Assembly: GCA_964569795.1 (NCBI GenBank)
Contig: CAZMVB010000003.1
Location: forward strand, 124,001-188,000
Direction of reading: 5' to 3'
Length of the DNA: 64,000 bases
Origin: JAHJDS01 sp964569795
GTDB lineage: Bacteria > Desulfobacterota > Desulfarculia > Desulfarculales > JAHJDS01
A program made the translations under genes and the position numbers. Within the stretch, counting starts at the first letter, position 1. Each line of letters opens with the position of its first letter. A model generated the notes under the pieces. It did no database searches. It was given only the letters and a program-made list of their open reading frames with translations, and had not been told where the DNA came from. This document shows, piece after piece, positions 24,071 through 32,794 of this stretch.

Positions 24071-24547
24071 TTAACGCGAACCCCGCCGCCACTGGCGGGC
24101 CAGGTCCCGGTCGCTCTGCCGGCGCTTGATGTCCTGGCGCTTGTCAAAGGCGCGCTTGCCCTTGGCCAGGGCCAGCTCGACCTTGGCCAGGCCGTCCTTG
24201 AAATAGAGCTTCAGCGGGATCAGGGACAGCCCCTTTTCCCGGAGCTGGCCGCCCAGCTTGTTGATCTCGCGCTTGTGGAGCAGGAGCTTGCGGTCCCGTT
24301 CGGGCAGGTGACCGCCCGAGGTGGCGTAGGGGTACTCGTCGATGTGGCAGTCCTTCAGCCAGATCTGGCCGCCCTGGATCTGGGCGTAGGCGTTCTTGAG
24401 ATTGGCCTTGCCCATCCGGAGCGACTTGACCTCGCTGCCGGTCAGCACCAGCCCGGCCTCGAAGCGATCCAGCAGCTCGTAGTCCCGCCCGGCCGACTTG
24501 TTCTGGGCGATTATCTTCTGGGGCTCCCGGGAGGGTTTCTTGGCCAT
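24071..24547 (-). CDS. smpB: tmRNA-binding protein SmpB
   Basis: 158 residues, basic, cytoplasmic. It binds the tRNA-like part of tmRNA and places it in the empty ribosomal A site. Family motifs are present in order: IIAQNKSAGRDYELLDRFEA, GLVLTGSEVKSLR, NLKNAYAQI, HIDEYPYA, RDRKLLLHKREI and a C-terminal basic tail, KGKRAFDKRQDIKRRQSDRD. It lies between ptsI (7 bp) and ssrA and is probably cotranscribed with ptsH-ptsI. The pairing with ssrA confirms both calls. Confidence 0.97.
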   Translation of the reverse strand: MAKKPSREPQKIIAQNKSAGRDYELLDRFEAGLVLTGSEVKSLRMGKANLKNAYAQIQGGQIWLKDCHIDEYPYATSGGHLPERDRKLLLHKREINKLGGQLREKGLSLIPLKLYFKDGLAKVELALAKGKRAFDKRQDIKRRQSDRDLARQWRRGSR

Positions 24548-24554
24548 GTTTCGG

Positions 24555-26333
24555 TCAGACCCGGAGCGAGCCGTTGGCCAGGAAGACGTCGCCGTACCGC
24601 TCGTGCAGCCGGCCGATGACGTATTGGTTGACCTCGACCGAGGTGGCGAACTGGAGGCACTCGTGGAGCAGCCGCTGGGACTGGTCGTAGCTGAGCATCC
24701 GGATGACGCGCTTGGCGTGGGGAATGGCCGCGGCGGGCATGGACAGCTCGTTGAGGCCGAAGCCCACCAGCAGAGGTACGCACAGGGATTCGGCGGCCAT
24801 TTCCCCGCACAGGGCCACCGGGATGCCGGCCTGATGGGCGGCCAGGACCGTGGCCTGGATCAGCCGGAGCACGGCCGGGTGAAAGGGCTGGTACATGTGG
24901 GCCACGTGCTCGTTGACCCGGTCGATGGCCAGGGCGTACTGGATCAGGTCGTTGGTTCCGATGGAGAAGAAGGCCACCTCGCGGGCCAGGACGTCGGCCA
25001 TGGCCACCGCCGCCGGGACCTCGATCATGATCCCCACCGGCACCTCCCGGCCGTAGGCCACCCCCTCGGCCTCCAGGTCGGCCTTGACCTCCTCCAGCAC
25101 GGCCCGGGCCTGGCGAAACTCGGTCACCCCCGAGATCAGGGGGAACATCACCCGGACGTTGCCCCGGACGCCGGCCCGGAGGATGGCCCGCAACTGGGTC
25201 TTGAAGATGCCCGGCTCCCGCAGACAGAACCGGATGCCCCTCAGCCCCAGGGCCGGGTTCATCTCCGGGGCCAGGGTCAGGGCCGAGGCGAACTTGTCCC
25301 CGCCGATGTCCAGGGTCCGGATGGTCACCGGCCGGGGGTGCAGCTTGGCCGCCACCTCGTCGAAGCTTCTAAACAGGGTCTCCTCGTCGGGCAGGGTCGG
25401 CCGCGAGACGTACAGATACTCGGTCCGGAACAGGCCCACCCCCTCGGCCCCGTACTCGGTGACCGTGTTCGTCTCCTCGGCGAACTCGATGTTGGCGGCG
25501 ATGATCAGGGAGTGCTGGTCCAGGGTCACCGCCGGCAGGTGGGCGTCGCGGATGACGGCCGCGGTGTGGGCCAGGTAGCGCTCCTGCTTGGCCCGGTACT
25601 CGGCCAGGGTGGCCTCGTCCGGATCGACGATGACCAGGCCGGCCGTCCCGTCCACCACCAGGAGCTGGCCGTCCTCGACCTCCTCGGTGATCCGCTCCAG
25701 GCCGACCACGGCCGGGATCTCCAGGGCCTGGGCCAGGATGGCCGTATGCGAGGTCCGGCCGCCCATGTCGGTGACGAAGCCCATCAACTGGCTGCGGTTG
25801 ATCTCGATGGTGTCGGCCGGCGACAGGTCGTGGGCGACGACGATCACCGGCTCCTCGATCCGGCTCCAGTCCCACTGTCCCCGGCCGGTCAGGTGCCGGA
25901 GGATCAGTTGACAGACCTGATCGATATCGGCCACCCGGCCCCGGATGTAGGGGTCCTCGACCCGGGCGAAGGCCTCCTGCATCTTGTCCTCGACCTGGCT
26001 CAGGGCCCACTCGGCGTTGATCCGCCTGGCGGCGATGGTCTCGACGACCCGGTCGAAGAAGGAGCTGTCGTCCAGAATGAGGAGGTGGGATTCGATGATG
26101 AAGGCATGTTCCCGGACCTCGTCGGGGACGTGCTTGAGGCTGCTCTTCAGCTCGGCCTGGGCCGACCGGACCGCCTCCCGGAAGCGCTCCAGTTCCTGGT
26201 CGATCCGGTCCTCGGCGATGATCACCTGCCGGGGAAACCGGATGCGGTCGCGGTCCACCGGGTAGGCCGGGCCGATGGCGATCCCGCCCGAGGCCCCCAC
26301 GCCGGTGAAGAATCGGGTGGCGTCCTCGGTCAC
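24555..26333 (-). CDS. ptsI: Phosphoenolpyruvate-protein phosphotransferase (PTS enzyme I)
   Basis: 592 residues, the usual size. Transfers phosphate from PEP to HPr. Domains: N-terminal HPr-binding part (1-140), the phospho-histidine in GGRTSHTAILAQALEIPAVV near residue 190, and the PEP-binding barrel with GVGLFRTEYLY, MNPALGLRGIRFCL, GIMIEVPAAV, FFSIGTNDLIQYALAIDR and the catalytic cysteine in LCGEMAAE. The GTG at 26333 overlaps the ptsH stop (GTGA), so the two are translationally coupled; longer frames are artefacts. No sugar-specific permease is seen in this window. The pair may therefore have a regulatory role, or serve an EII outside. Confidence 0.95.
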   Translation of the reverse strand: MTEDATRFFTGVGASGGIAIGPAYPVDRDRIRFPRQVIIAEDRIDQELERFREAVRSAQAELKSSLKHVPDEVREHAFIIESHLLILDDSSFFDRVVETIAARRINAEWALSQVEDKMQEAFARVEDPYIRGRVADIDQVCQLILRHLTGRGQWDWSRIEEPVIVVAHDLSPADTIEINRSQLMGFVTDMGGRTSHTAILAQALEIPAVVGLERITEEVEDGQLLVVDGTAGLVIVDPDEATLAEYRAKQERYLAHTAAVIRDAHLPAVTLDQHSLIIAANIEFAEETNTVTEYGAEGVGLFRTEYLYVSRPTLPDEETLFRSFDEVAAKLHPRPVTIRTLDIGGDKFASALTLAPEMNPALGLRGIRFCLREPGIFKTQLRAILRAGVRGNVRVMFPLISGVTEFRQARAVLEEVKADLEAEGVAYGREVPVGIMIEVPAAVAMADVLAREVAFFSIGTNDLIQYALAIDRVNEHVAHMYQPFHPAVLRLIQATVLAAHQAGIPVALCGEMAAESLCVPLLVGFGLNELSMPAAAIPHAKRVIRMLSYDQSQRLLHECLQFATSVEVNQYVIGRLHERYGDVFLANGSLRV

Positions 26334-26617
26334 TTGATTTCCTTGAACCGGGAGGTGAAGAGGTGTTCCAGGGCGTTTCCGGCCTGCTGGGCGTCGTGGC
26401 CGCTCAGTTCGACCTCCAGGGATGAGCCCTCGGGGCAATCCAGGGTCAGGATGGACAGGACCGACCGGCCGTCGGCCTTGAGGCCGTCCTTGCGAAAGGT
26501 GACCCGCGAGGCGAACGGCTCCAAAACCTTGACGATTTTGGCGGCGGACCGGGCGTGAATGCCTAACGGATTGGTGACGATCAGTTTCTTGGTGACGCTC
26601 GGTGACACGGTGACCAA
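26330..26617 (-). CDS. ptsH: Phosphocarrier protein HPr
   Basis: 95 residues from a TTG at 26617, or 92 from GTG at 26608; neither start has a clear ribosome-binding site. The active-site histidine lies in NPLGIHARSAAKIV, and a serine that could be the HPr-kinase site in GRSVLSILTL. The C-terminal LEVELSGHDAQQAGNALEHL is typical. HPr accepts phosphate from enzyme I, whose gene overlaps it by 4 bp. A minus-strand TTGACA with a poor -10 lies upstream, near the rsmI end. Confidence 0.92.
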   Translation of the reverse strand: MVTVSPSVTKKLIVTNPLGIHARSAAKIVKVLEPFASRVTFRKDGLKADGRSVLSILTLDCPEGSSLEVELSGHDAQQAGNALEHLFTSRFKEIK

Positions 26618-26788
26618 ACCACAACCAACGCCCTCACGGCGGCCGTCGTTCCGCGCTGCGGCCCCTCTGGAAACGCCGCCGGTGACGTTCGGTTTATCTC
26701 AGAATGAACGGTAACCCGCTTGTTTTTGCCTTCTTCTCCCGCCGCAACAAGGGCGGTGATAATAGAACAACACGACCCCCGGGCCTTG

Positions 26789-27667
26789 TCAAGACGACCG
26801 GCGGACCAGCAACCGGTAAACCCGGTCCCGGTCCACGCCCAGCTCGCCGGCCACCGCCTTGGCCCGCCGGCCGGGCGGCAGATCGGTCCTTTTGGCCAGG
26901 GCGGCCAGGATGGCCTCGTCGCCGGGCGTTTCGGCCTCGGCCGAAGCCCACCCGGCCCGGCCGCCCTGTTCCCGGCGGCCGGCCACGACCAGGGTCCATT
27001 CGCCCACGGCCCCCTGGCGTTCGGTCCGCGCGGCCAGGTCGGCCAGGGTCAGCCGGACGACCTCCTCGTGGACCTTGGTCATCTCCCGGGCCGCCAGGAC
27101 CTCCCGGTTCCCCAGGACGGCCAGCAGATCGGCGGCCACGGCCGCCGCCCGGTGGGGCGGCACGAAAAAGACCAGGGGCCAGGGGCAGGGGGCCCACTGG
27201 GTCAAAATCCTGCGCCGGGCCGAGGCCTTGGCCGGCAGAAAGCCGACGAAGACGTATGACGCCGCCTCGAAACCGGCGGCGCTGACCGCGGCCGAGACCG
27301 AGCTGGGCCCGGGCACGGGCACCACCCGGAGGCCGGCCTCGTGGGCCCGCCGGACCAGGTCCCGGCCCGGATCGCTGATCCCCGGGGTCCCGGCGTCGGT
27401 CACCAGGGCCACGTCCCGGCCGCCCTCGAGGGCCTCGATCAGCCGCCGGCCCTGGGGGCCCCGGTTCTGTTCCCGGTAGCTGACCACCCTGGCCGACAGG
27501 CCGTAGCGGCTGAGCAGCTTCCGGGTCCGGCCCAGGTTCTCGGCCGCCACCAGATCGACCGACCCCAGGACCTCGATCGCCCGCCGGGTGATGTCGGCCA
27601 GGTTGCCCAGGGGCGTGGCCACGACGAACAGCCGGCCCGGGGCCGCCCGGTCCCCGGCCGGGGTCAC
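26789..27667 (-). CDS. rsmI: 16S rRNA (cytidine-1402-2'-O)-methyltransferase RsmI
   Basis: 292 residues of the TP-methylase fold. Methylates the ribose of C1402 in 16S rRNA with S-adenosylmethionine. Motifs: LFVVATPLGNLADITRRAIE, ALVTDAGTPGISDPGRDLV, VPVPGPSSVSAAVSAAGF and FVGFLPAKASARRR. The usual AEDTRxTxKLL is AENLGRTRKLL here, an odd change next to the active site. GTG at 27667 directly follows the yraN stop. The C-terminal 50 residues are arginine- and alanine-rich and hold a helix-turn-helix-like end (ELGVDRDRVYRLLVRR). Confidence 0.92.
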   Translation of the reverse strand: MTPAGDRAAPGRLFVVATPLGNLADITRRAIEVLGSVDLVAAENLGRTRKLLSRYGLSARVVSYREQNRGPQGRRLIEALEGGRDVALVTDAGTPGISDPGRDLVRRAHEAGLRVVPVPGPSSVSAAVSAAGFEAASYVFVGFLPAKASARRRILTQWAPCPWPLVFFVPPHRAAAVAADLLAVLGNREVLAAREMTKVHEEVVRLTLADLAARTERQGAVGEWTLVVAGRREQGGRAGWASAEAETPGDEAILAALAKRTDLPPGRRAKAVAGELGVDRDRVYRLLVRRSS

Positions 27668-28042
27668 CTAGCCGACCTCCAGGTCAAAGGCGTTTTTGAC
27701 CACGTTGACCTCGACCCCGGCGGCCGAGTCCATGACCCCGACCACGTCGAACCGGGCCGGGGCGTCGGCCAGGCCGTTCTCGGTCAGCCAGTGCAGGGCG
27801 CTTCGGCTCAAGCGCCGCCGCTTGACCGGGCCGACCGCCTCCTCGGGGGCGCCGAAGGCGACGCTCGATCGGGCCTTGACCTCGACGAAGACCACCCACC
27901 GGCCCTGGCGGGCCACCAGGTCCAGTTCGCCGTAAGGGGTCCGGACGTTGGTGGCCACGATCCGGTAACCCTGGCGGCGCAGGACCTTGGCCGCCAGGCC
28001 CTCTCCCCGGCGGCCCAGGGTCTGCCGGGGGTCAGGGTTCAT
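27668..28042 (-). CDS. yraN: YraN/UPF0102 family nuclease-like protein
   Basis: 124 residues, small basic protein of the UPF0102 family, which has a restriction-endonuclease-like fold. The core reads LGRRGEGLAAKVLRRQGYRI, YGELDLVARQGRWVVFVEVK and ARSS, with the E-D-EVK residues kept. ATG at 28042 lies 11 bases inside the end of rnhB, so translation is coupled. Its role is not well known. It sits in the standard rnhB-yraN order. Confidence 0.9.
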   Translation of the reverse strand: MNPDPRQTLGRRGEGLAAKVLRRQGYRIVATNVRTPYGELDLVARQGRWVVFVEVKARSSVAFGAPEEAVGPVKRRRLSRSALHWLTENGLADAPARFDVVGVMDSAAGVEVNVVKNAFDLEVG

Positions 28043-28718
28043 GGTTGAACAGGCCCCGCTGCCGGGACCGGCGCCCGATGACGGCCTTGACCGGGCCGAA
28101 CGTCCGGCGGTGGGCCGGGCAGGGCCCGTACTTTTCCAGGGCGGCCAGGTGGTCGGGCGTGCCGTAGCCCCGGTTGTGGTCAAAGCCGTAGGCCGGGTGC
28201 CGGCGGTGCAGCCGGTCCATGATCCCGTCCCGGATCTCCTTGGCGGCGATGGACGCCGCGGCGATCGAGGCCGACAGGGAGTCGCCCTTGATCACGGGCC
28301 AGTGGGCGATCGGATAGCGCAATCCGTCCGTGCCGTCCACCAGGATCAGGTCCGGACGGACCGGCAATTTGTCCAGGGCCTGGACCATGGCCTGCCGCGA
28401 GGCGACGGCGATGTTGTGGCGTTCGATCACCCGGACCGACACCTCGGCCCAGGCCAGGATGGCCGCCGAGTCGATCAGTTTCCGGTACAGGTCCCGACGG
28501 AGACCCGGGGAAAGCTGTTTGGAATCATCGAGGACGCCCAGCCAGTCCTGCTCGCTCTCGGCCGGCAGGATCACCGCCGCGGCCACCACCGGCCCGGCCA
28601 GGGGACCCCGGCCGGCCTCGTCCACCCCGGCCACGACCTGGAACCCGGACCGGGCCAGGTGCTCGTACCGGAAGTCGGGGCGCGGTGTTTGTCGTCTGGG
28701 CGGCTCTCCCGCGGACAT
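28032..28718 (-). CDS. rnhB: Ribonuclease HII
   Basis: 228 residues. Cuts RNA in RNA-DNA hybrids and single embedded ribonucleotides. Catalytic acid residues lie in AGVDEAGRGPLAGPVVAAAV and LILVDGTDGL, and further family motifs are ILPAESEQDWLGVLDDSKQL, KGDSLSASIAAASIAAKEIR and HPAYGFDHNRGYGTPDH. An N-terminal tail of about 25 residues precedes the fold. It lies 90 bp after rplS and overlaps yraN by 11 bases. Confidence 0.96.
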   Translation of the reverse strand: MSAGEPPRRQTPRPDFRYEHLARSGFQVVAGVDEAGRGPLAGPVVAAAVILPAESEQDWLGVLDDSKQLSPGLRRDLYRKLIDSAAILAWAEVSVRVIERHNIAVASRQAMVQALDKLPVRPDLILVDGTDGLRYPIAHWPVIKGDSLSASIAAASIAAKEIRDGIMDRLHRRHPAYGFDHNRGYGTPDHLAALEKYGPCPAHRRTFGPVKAVIGRRSRQRGLFNHEP

Positions 28719-28808
28719 GCTTGAAGGCCCTCCCGCGGACTGACCCGGCGGCCGGTCCCGGCTCAGGTCCGGGCCCCCGCCGGCGAACTCTACCCCGCCG
28801 CGGACGGA

Positions 28809-29153
28809 TCAGTAACGTTTTTCCTTGATGCGGGCCGCCTTGCCCCGGCGCTGGCGAAGGTAGTACAGCTTGGCCCGGCGGACGCGCCCCCGGGTGAGGA
28901 CCTCGATCTTGTCGATGCTGGGGCAGTGCAGCGGAAAGATGCGCTCGACCCCCACGCCGTAGGACACCTTGCGGACCGTGAACGAGGCCCCGGTCCGGCC
29001 CCCCCGGCGCTTGATGCAGGCCCCCTTGAAGACCTGGATGCGCGTCTTGTCGCCCTCGACGATCTTGACGTGGACGGCCAGGGTGTCGCCCGGTTTGAAG
29101 TCGGGCAGGTCCAACCGCATCTGTTCCTGTTCCAGTCGTCTCAACCTTTCCAT
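28809..29153 (-). CDS. rplS: 50S ribosomal protein L19
   Basis: 114 residues, normal size. Family stretches: FKPGDTLAVHVKIVEGDKTR, IQVFKGACIKRRGGRTGASF, TVRKVSYGVGVERIFPLHCP and GRVRRAKLYYLRQRRGKAAR. It lies at the 30S-50S interface. It follows trmD by 123 bp; a TTGACA at 29235-29240 (minus) has a poor -10, so an extra promoter there is doubtful. Confidence 0.98.
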   Translation of the reverse strand: MERLRRLEQEQMRLDLPDFKPGDTLAVHVKIVEGDKTRIQVFKGACIKRRGGRTGASFTVRKVSYGVGVERIFPLHCPSIDKIEVLTRGRVRRAKLYYLRQRRGKAARIKEKRY

Positions 29154-29276
29154 CTCGCTATCTCCATCCCGGCCCCGGGCCGGGCCGTCGTCTCTTCTAG
29201 GAAATATTAACCACTACACCAAGGGCCGGACGTTTGTCAAAGAAAAACTGCTTTTTGCCCCTCGCCTGAATCGGGT

Positions 29277-30014
29277 TCAGTCCCGGGGGGGCGGCCCGCC
29301 GTGCTTGGCCAGCCACTCGCGGTCGGCCGGGCTCAGCCGGGCGGTGGCCAGGAGGTCCGGCCGCCGGGTCAGGGTCCGCAGCAGCGATTGCTCGCGGCGC
29401 CAGCGGGCCACGGCGGCGTGATCGCCCGAGAGGAGCACCTCGGGCACGGCCATGCCCTCGAATTCGGGCGGCCGGGTGTAGTGGGGATGCTCCAGGAGCG
29501 AGTCGGCAAAGGAATCGGCCTCGGCCGAGTCCTGGCCCCCCAGGACCCCGGGCAAGAGCCGGGCCGCGGCGTCGATCAGGACCATGGCCGCCAGCTCGCC
29601 CCCGGTCAGCACGAAGTCGCCCACCGAGATCTCGTCGTCCACCAGGGACCGGATCCGCTCGTCCACGCCCTCGTACCGGCCGCAGACAATCACCAGAAAA
29701 TCCCGGGCGGCCAGGTCCCGGACCGCGGCCTGATCCAGGGGCCGGCCCTGGGGGGTGAGCAGGATCCGGGTCGGCCGGGAGGCGCCCGGCTCGTCCAGGG
29801 AGCGCAGGGCGGCCGCCACCGGCTCGACCTTCATCACCATCCCGTCCCCGCCGCCGTAGGGCTTGTCGTCGGTGGTCCGGTGCTTGTCAATGGTGAAATC
29901 GCGCAGGTCGATGACGTCGAGGGCGATCAGGCCCTTTTTGAGGGCCTGGCCCACCACCCCGTAGTCCAGGGCGTGAAACATGTCCGGGAAGATGGTGATG
30001 ACCGCAAAACGCAT
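29277..30014 (-). CDS. trmD: tRNA (guanine37-N1)-methyltransferase
   Basis: 245 residues. Methylates G37 of tRNAs with S-adenosylmethionine. It has the trefoil-knot SPOUT motifs: MRFAVITIFPDMF at the start, FTIDKHRTTDDKPYGGGDGM, VIVCGRYEGVDERIRSLVDD and EISVGDFVLTGGELAAMVLI. The C-terminal DNA/tRNA-binding helix region includes SLLEHPHYTRPPEFEGM. ATG at 30014 is chosen to fit the family N-terminus. The gene follows rimM by 26 bp. Confidence 0.97.
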   Translation of the reverse strand: MRFAVITIFPDMFHALDYGVVGQALKKGLIALDVIDLRDFTIDKHRTTDDKPYGGGDGMVMKVEPVAAALRSLDEPGASRPTRILLTPQGRPLDQAAVRDLAARDFLVIVCGRYEGVDERIRSLVDDEISVGDFVLTGGELAAMVLIDAAARLLPGVLGGQDSAEADSFADSLLEHPHYTRPPEFEGMAVPEVLLSGDHAAVARWRREQSLLRTLTRRPDLLATARLSPADREWLAKHGGPPPRD

Positions 30015-30040
30015 GACCGATCCGGGACCGCGGGGGCGGC

Positions 30041-30556
30041 TCACTGAAATTCGGGCACCCGGACCTTGATCCGCCCGGCCGCCGGATCGATATCCAGGAC
30101 GAATCGATCGACGACCGGGATCAGCAGTTCGTCCCCGTCCCCCTCGGGCTGGACGACGAACACGTCGTGGGCGCCGGGGTTGATGATCTGGACCAGCCGG
30201 CCCACCTGCCGGCCGTCCGGATCAAAGACGGCCGCCCCGATGAGATCGGCCCAGTAGTACTCGTCTTCGGCGAGAGCGGGCAGGTCGTCGCGGGCGGCGA
30301 AGACGTCCTGGCCGACGAATCGCTGGGCTTGATCGATGTCGTCGATCCCGGCCAGGTCCAAGAGGACGTGGTTCTTGGCGGCCACGGCCCCTTGGACGAC
30401 AAAGTCCGCCGACGCCTCGGGCGATTCTCCCAGCCGCACCCGGCCCGCCGCCAGGTACGACTCGACCGACTGGGCGTCCGAGCTGACCTTGAGCCGTCCC
30501 CTGAGGCCGTGCGTCCCGAGGACGCGGCCCAACCTGAACCAGGCCGCCCGGGGCAT
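30041..30556 (-). CDS. rimM: Ribosome maturation factor RimM
   Basis: 171 residues. Helps to mature the 30S head and binds S19. The N-terminal domain has RLGRVLGTHGLRGRLKVSSD; the C-terminal PRC-barrel has EDEYYWADLIGAAVFD, INPGAHDVFVVQP, ELLIPVVDRFVLDID and the end IKVRVPEF. It lies between khpA and trmD, the standard order. Confidence 0.95.
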   Translation of the reverse strand: MPRAAWFRLGRVLGTHGLRGRLKVSSDAQSVESYLAAGRVRLGESPEASADFVVQGAVAAKNHVLLDLAGIDDIDQAQRFVGQDVFAARDDLPALAEDEYYWADLIGAAVFDPDGRQVGRLVQIINPGAHDVFVVQPEGDGDELLIPVVDRFVLDIDPAAGRIKVRVPEFQ

Positions 30557-30565
30557 GGCGCCGAC

Positions 30566-30805
30566 CTACTCGATGATCTCCAGCGAGGCCCGCTTCCGGA
30601 TCTTGGTCGAGGCCGCCGACAGGATGGTCCGCATCGCCCGGGCGGTGCGGCCCTGCTTGCCGATCACCTTGCCCAGGTCCTCCTTGGCGACCTTGAGTTC
30701 GATCACCGAGGTTTGCTGGCCCTCGATCTCGGTCACCTCGACCTGGTCGGGATTGTCCACCAGCGCCTGCGCCATGTACAGGATCAGATCGCTCATCTCG
30801 CCCAT
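30566..30805 (-). CDS. khpA: KH-domain RNA-binding protein KhpA
   Basis: 79 residues: a single KH domain with the RNA-binding loop LGKVIGKQGRTARAMRTIL. KhpA binds structured RNAs, in some bacteria together with KhpB, and affects cell division and small RNAs. ATG at 30805 has GGAGG seven bases upstream. It lies between rpsP and rimM as in most bacteria. Confidence 0.94.
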   Translation of the reverse strand: MGEMSDLILYMAQALVDNPDQVEVTEIEGQQTSVIELKVAKEDLGKVIGKQGRTARAMRTILSAASTKIRKRASLEIIE

Positions 30806-30844
30806 TTCTCGCCTCCCAGTCACAGACCTCGGTTCGGTGTTCGA

Positions 30845-31120
30845 TTAGGCCGCGTCGGAATCCTCCCGACCCGAGGGGCCCCACAGTCCCTCTCGTTTGA
30901 GCAGGCTGCGGACGGTGTCGCTGGGCTTGACCCCCCGGTCGAGCCAGTACTGGACCCGTTCCACCTGAAGATTGACCGCCGGCGGGTCGGGCGCCGGATC
31001 ATAGGTCCCCACCTCCTCGACGAACCGGCCGTCGCGGGGCGATTCGGAATCGGTCACCACCACCCGGTAAAAGGGACGCTTCTTGGCCCCCATTCGTTTC
31101 AGTCTCATTGTGGCCGCCAT
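30845..31120 (-). CDS. rpsP: 30S ribosomal protein S16
   Basis: 91 residues. MRLKRMGAKKRPFYRVVVTD and GRFVEEVGTYDP are the family core; VQYWLDRGVKPSDTVRSLLK is the typical second half. The protein starts at ATG 31120 with four extra residues before MRLKR. Its ribosome-binding site AGGAGG lies over the ffh stop. S16 binds 16S rRNA early in 30S assembly. Confidence 0.97.
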   Translation of the reverse strand: MAATMRLKRMGAKKRPFYRVVVTDSESPRDGRFVEEVGTYDPAPDPPAVNLQVERVQYWLDRGVKPSDTVRSLLKREGLWGPSGREDSDAA

Positions 31121-31129
31121 CTGACCTGT

Positions 31130-32491
31130 TTACCTCCTCTGCTGTTGCAGCTCCGATAGTAGCTGGTTCATCGCCTGCCGGCGGGAACCCTTCTGGCCCT
31201 TGAGGCCGCGGCCCAGCCGCTTCATCATTTTCTGCATGGCCATGAAATTCTTGAGCAGCCGATTGACGTCGGTCGGCGTCGTGCCCGAGCCCAGGGCGAT
31301 GCGCTTGCGCCGCGAGCCGTTGAGGATCTGCGGCCGCCGCCGCTCCTCGACGGTCATCGAGTTGATGATCGCCTCGGCCCGGGCCAGCTCCCGGGGATCG
31401 CCCGCCTGGTCCGGTTTCAGGCGGCCCAGGCCGGGGATCATCCCCAGCAGGGACTCGACCGAGCCCATCTTCTTGATCTTCTTGATCTGATCCAGGAAGT
31501 CCTCGAGGGTGAACTCCGCCCTCAGGACCTTCCGTTCCAGCCGGGCCGCCTCCTCCTGGTCCACGGCCTGGCCGGCCTTTTCGATCAGCGACAGGACGTC
31601 GCCCATGCCCAGGATTCGGGAGGCGAGTCGTTCCGGATGAAAGACCTCCAGGGCGTCCAGCTTCTCGCCGACGCCGATGAGCTTGATCGGGCAGCCGGTC
31701 ACCTGGCGCATGGACAGGGCCGCGCCCCCCCGGGCGTCGCCCTCGATCTTGGTCAGGATGATGCCGGACAGCTCGAGCCGGGCGTGGAACTCGCCGGCCA
31801 CGGCCACCGCCTCCTGACCGGTCATGGCGTCGGCCACCAGCAGGGTCTCGGCCGGCTTGAGCCGGGACTTGATCTGGACCAGCTCGTCCATGAGCGGTTC
31901 GTCGATCTGCAGCCGGCCGGCCGTGTCCACGATCAGGGTGTCCAGGGACTCCTGGGCGGCCCGGCCCAGGGCGGCCTGGCAGATTCTGACCACCCCCATG
32001 TCGGCGGCGCTGTCAAAGACCGGGGCGCCCACCTGCTCGCCCAGTTTATGGAGCTGGGCGATGGCCGCCGGGCGCTGGACGTCGGCCGGGACCAGCAGGG
32101 GCCGCCGGCCCTGGGCGAGCATCATCTTGGCCAGCTTGCCGGCCGTGGTCGTCTTGCCCGAGCCCTGGAGGCCGACCAGCATCACCGTCCGCGGCCCCGA
32201 ACCGGACAGGTCCAGATCCACCGAGGCCCCGCCCATCAGGGCGGTCAACTCCTCGTGGACGATCTTGACCACCTGCTGGGCCGGCGTCAGCGAGCCCATC
32301 ACCTCCTGACCCACGGCCCGGGTCCGGATGGACTCGACGAACGACTTGGTGACCTTGTAATGGACGTCCGCCTCGAGCAGGGCCAGACGGACCTCCCGCA
32401 GGGCGGCGGTCACGTCCGCCTCGCTCAGCTTGCCGCGGTCCCGCAGCCGCTTGAAGACCTGGCCCAGTCGATCGGACAGTCCCTCGAACAT
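31130..32491 (-). CDS. ffh: Signal recognition particle protein Ffh
   Basis: 453 residues. With 4.5S RNA it targets nascent membrane proteins to FtsY. N-domain MFEGLSDRLGQVFKRLRDRG, G-domain with GLQGSGKTTTAGKLA, LVPADVQRPAAIAQL, IVDTAGRLQID and TKIEGDARGGAALS, then the methionine-rich M domain (MMKRLGRGLKGQKGSRR). It is the first gene of the ribosomal operon and has a good promoter at 32611-32639. 4.5S RNA was not found here. Confidence 0.97.
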   Translation of the reverse strand: MFEGLSDRLGQVFKRLRDRGKLSEADVTAALREVRLALLEADVHYKVTKSFVESIRTRAVGQEVMGSLTPAQQVVKIVHEELTALMGGASVDLDLSGSGPRTVMLVGLQGSGKTTTAGKLAKMMLAQGRRPLLVPADVQRPAAIAQLHKLGEQVGAPVFDSAADMGVVRICQAALGRAAQESLDTLIVDTAGRLQIDEPLMDELVQIKSRLKPAETLLVADAMTGQEAVAVAGEFHARLELSGIILTKIEGDARGGAALSMRQVTGCPIKLIGVGEKLDALEVFHPERLASRILGMGDVLSLIEKAGQAVDQEEAARLERKVLRAEFTLEDFLDQIKKIKKMGSVESLLGMIPGLGRLKPDQAGDPRELARAEAIINSMTVEERRRPQILNGSRRKRIALGSGTTPTDVNRLLKNFMAMQKMMKRLGRGLKGQKGSRRQAMNQLLSELQQQRR

Positions 32492-32610
32492 GATCCCTGA
32501 CTCGCTCCCTGATTCGCCCCGCCTGGTCGCCGCGTTTGATTCGAACTCCAGGGCCCCGGCCCGCCGTGACCGAATGGGGTCCGGCTCAGCCTGGGGAAAT
32601 CGAAACCGTC

Positions 32611-32639
32611 AGTATGCCCTCCCCCGAAAATGAAGTCAA
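32611..32639 (-). promoter_or_regulatory. Promoter of the ffh-rpsP operon
   Basis: Minus strand TTGACT (32634-32639), 17-bp spacer, CATACT (32611-32616). It lies about 120 bp before ffh, with AT-rich sequence upstream that could serve as an UP element. Confidence 0.65.
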
Positions 32640-32735
32640 GAATGATCATTTTCTAACAGAAATAATCATATCCCATTTGTTCCCGCAAGGAAAGCCCCGC
32701 CGGCCAAAATAGGTCATCTAACCCCCCCGGCCGAG

Positions 32736-32765
32736 TTGACAAAACCCGGCGCCCCAACCTACAAT
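32736..32765 (+). promoter_or_regulatory. Promoter of the nucleoside phosphorylase-ligA operon
   Basis: TTGACA (32736-32741), 18-bp spacer, TACAAT (32760-32765). Transcription would start near 32772, 23 bases before the first gene. Confidence 0.7.
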
Positions 32766-32794
32766 TCCGACGTCGGATACAGGCGGAGAGGGGG

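Larger units (their letters stand above)
32492..32794. other. Divergent promoter region between ffh and the ligA operon
   Basis: 303 bp without a gene, AT-rich in the middle (32630-32680). It holds one good sigma70 promoter for each direction, listed separately, about 100 bp apart and not overlapping. Confidence 0.6.

Noticed and set aside
29211..29240. Separate promoter for rplS
   Set aside because: TTGACA is present but the -10 positions read GTAGTG or TAGTGG; too weak to call.
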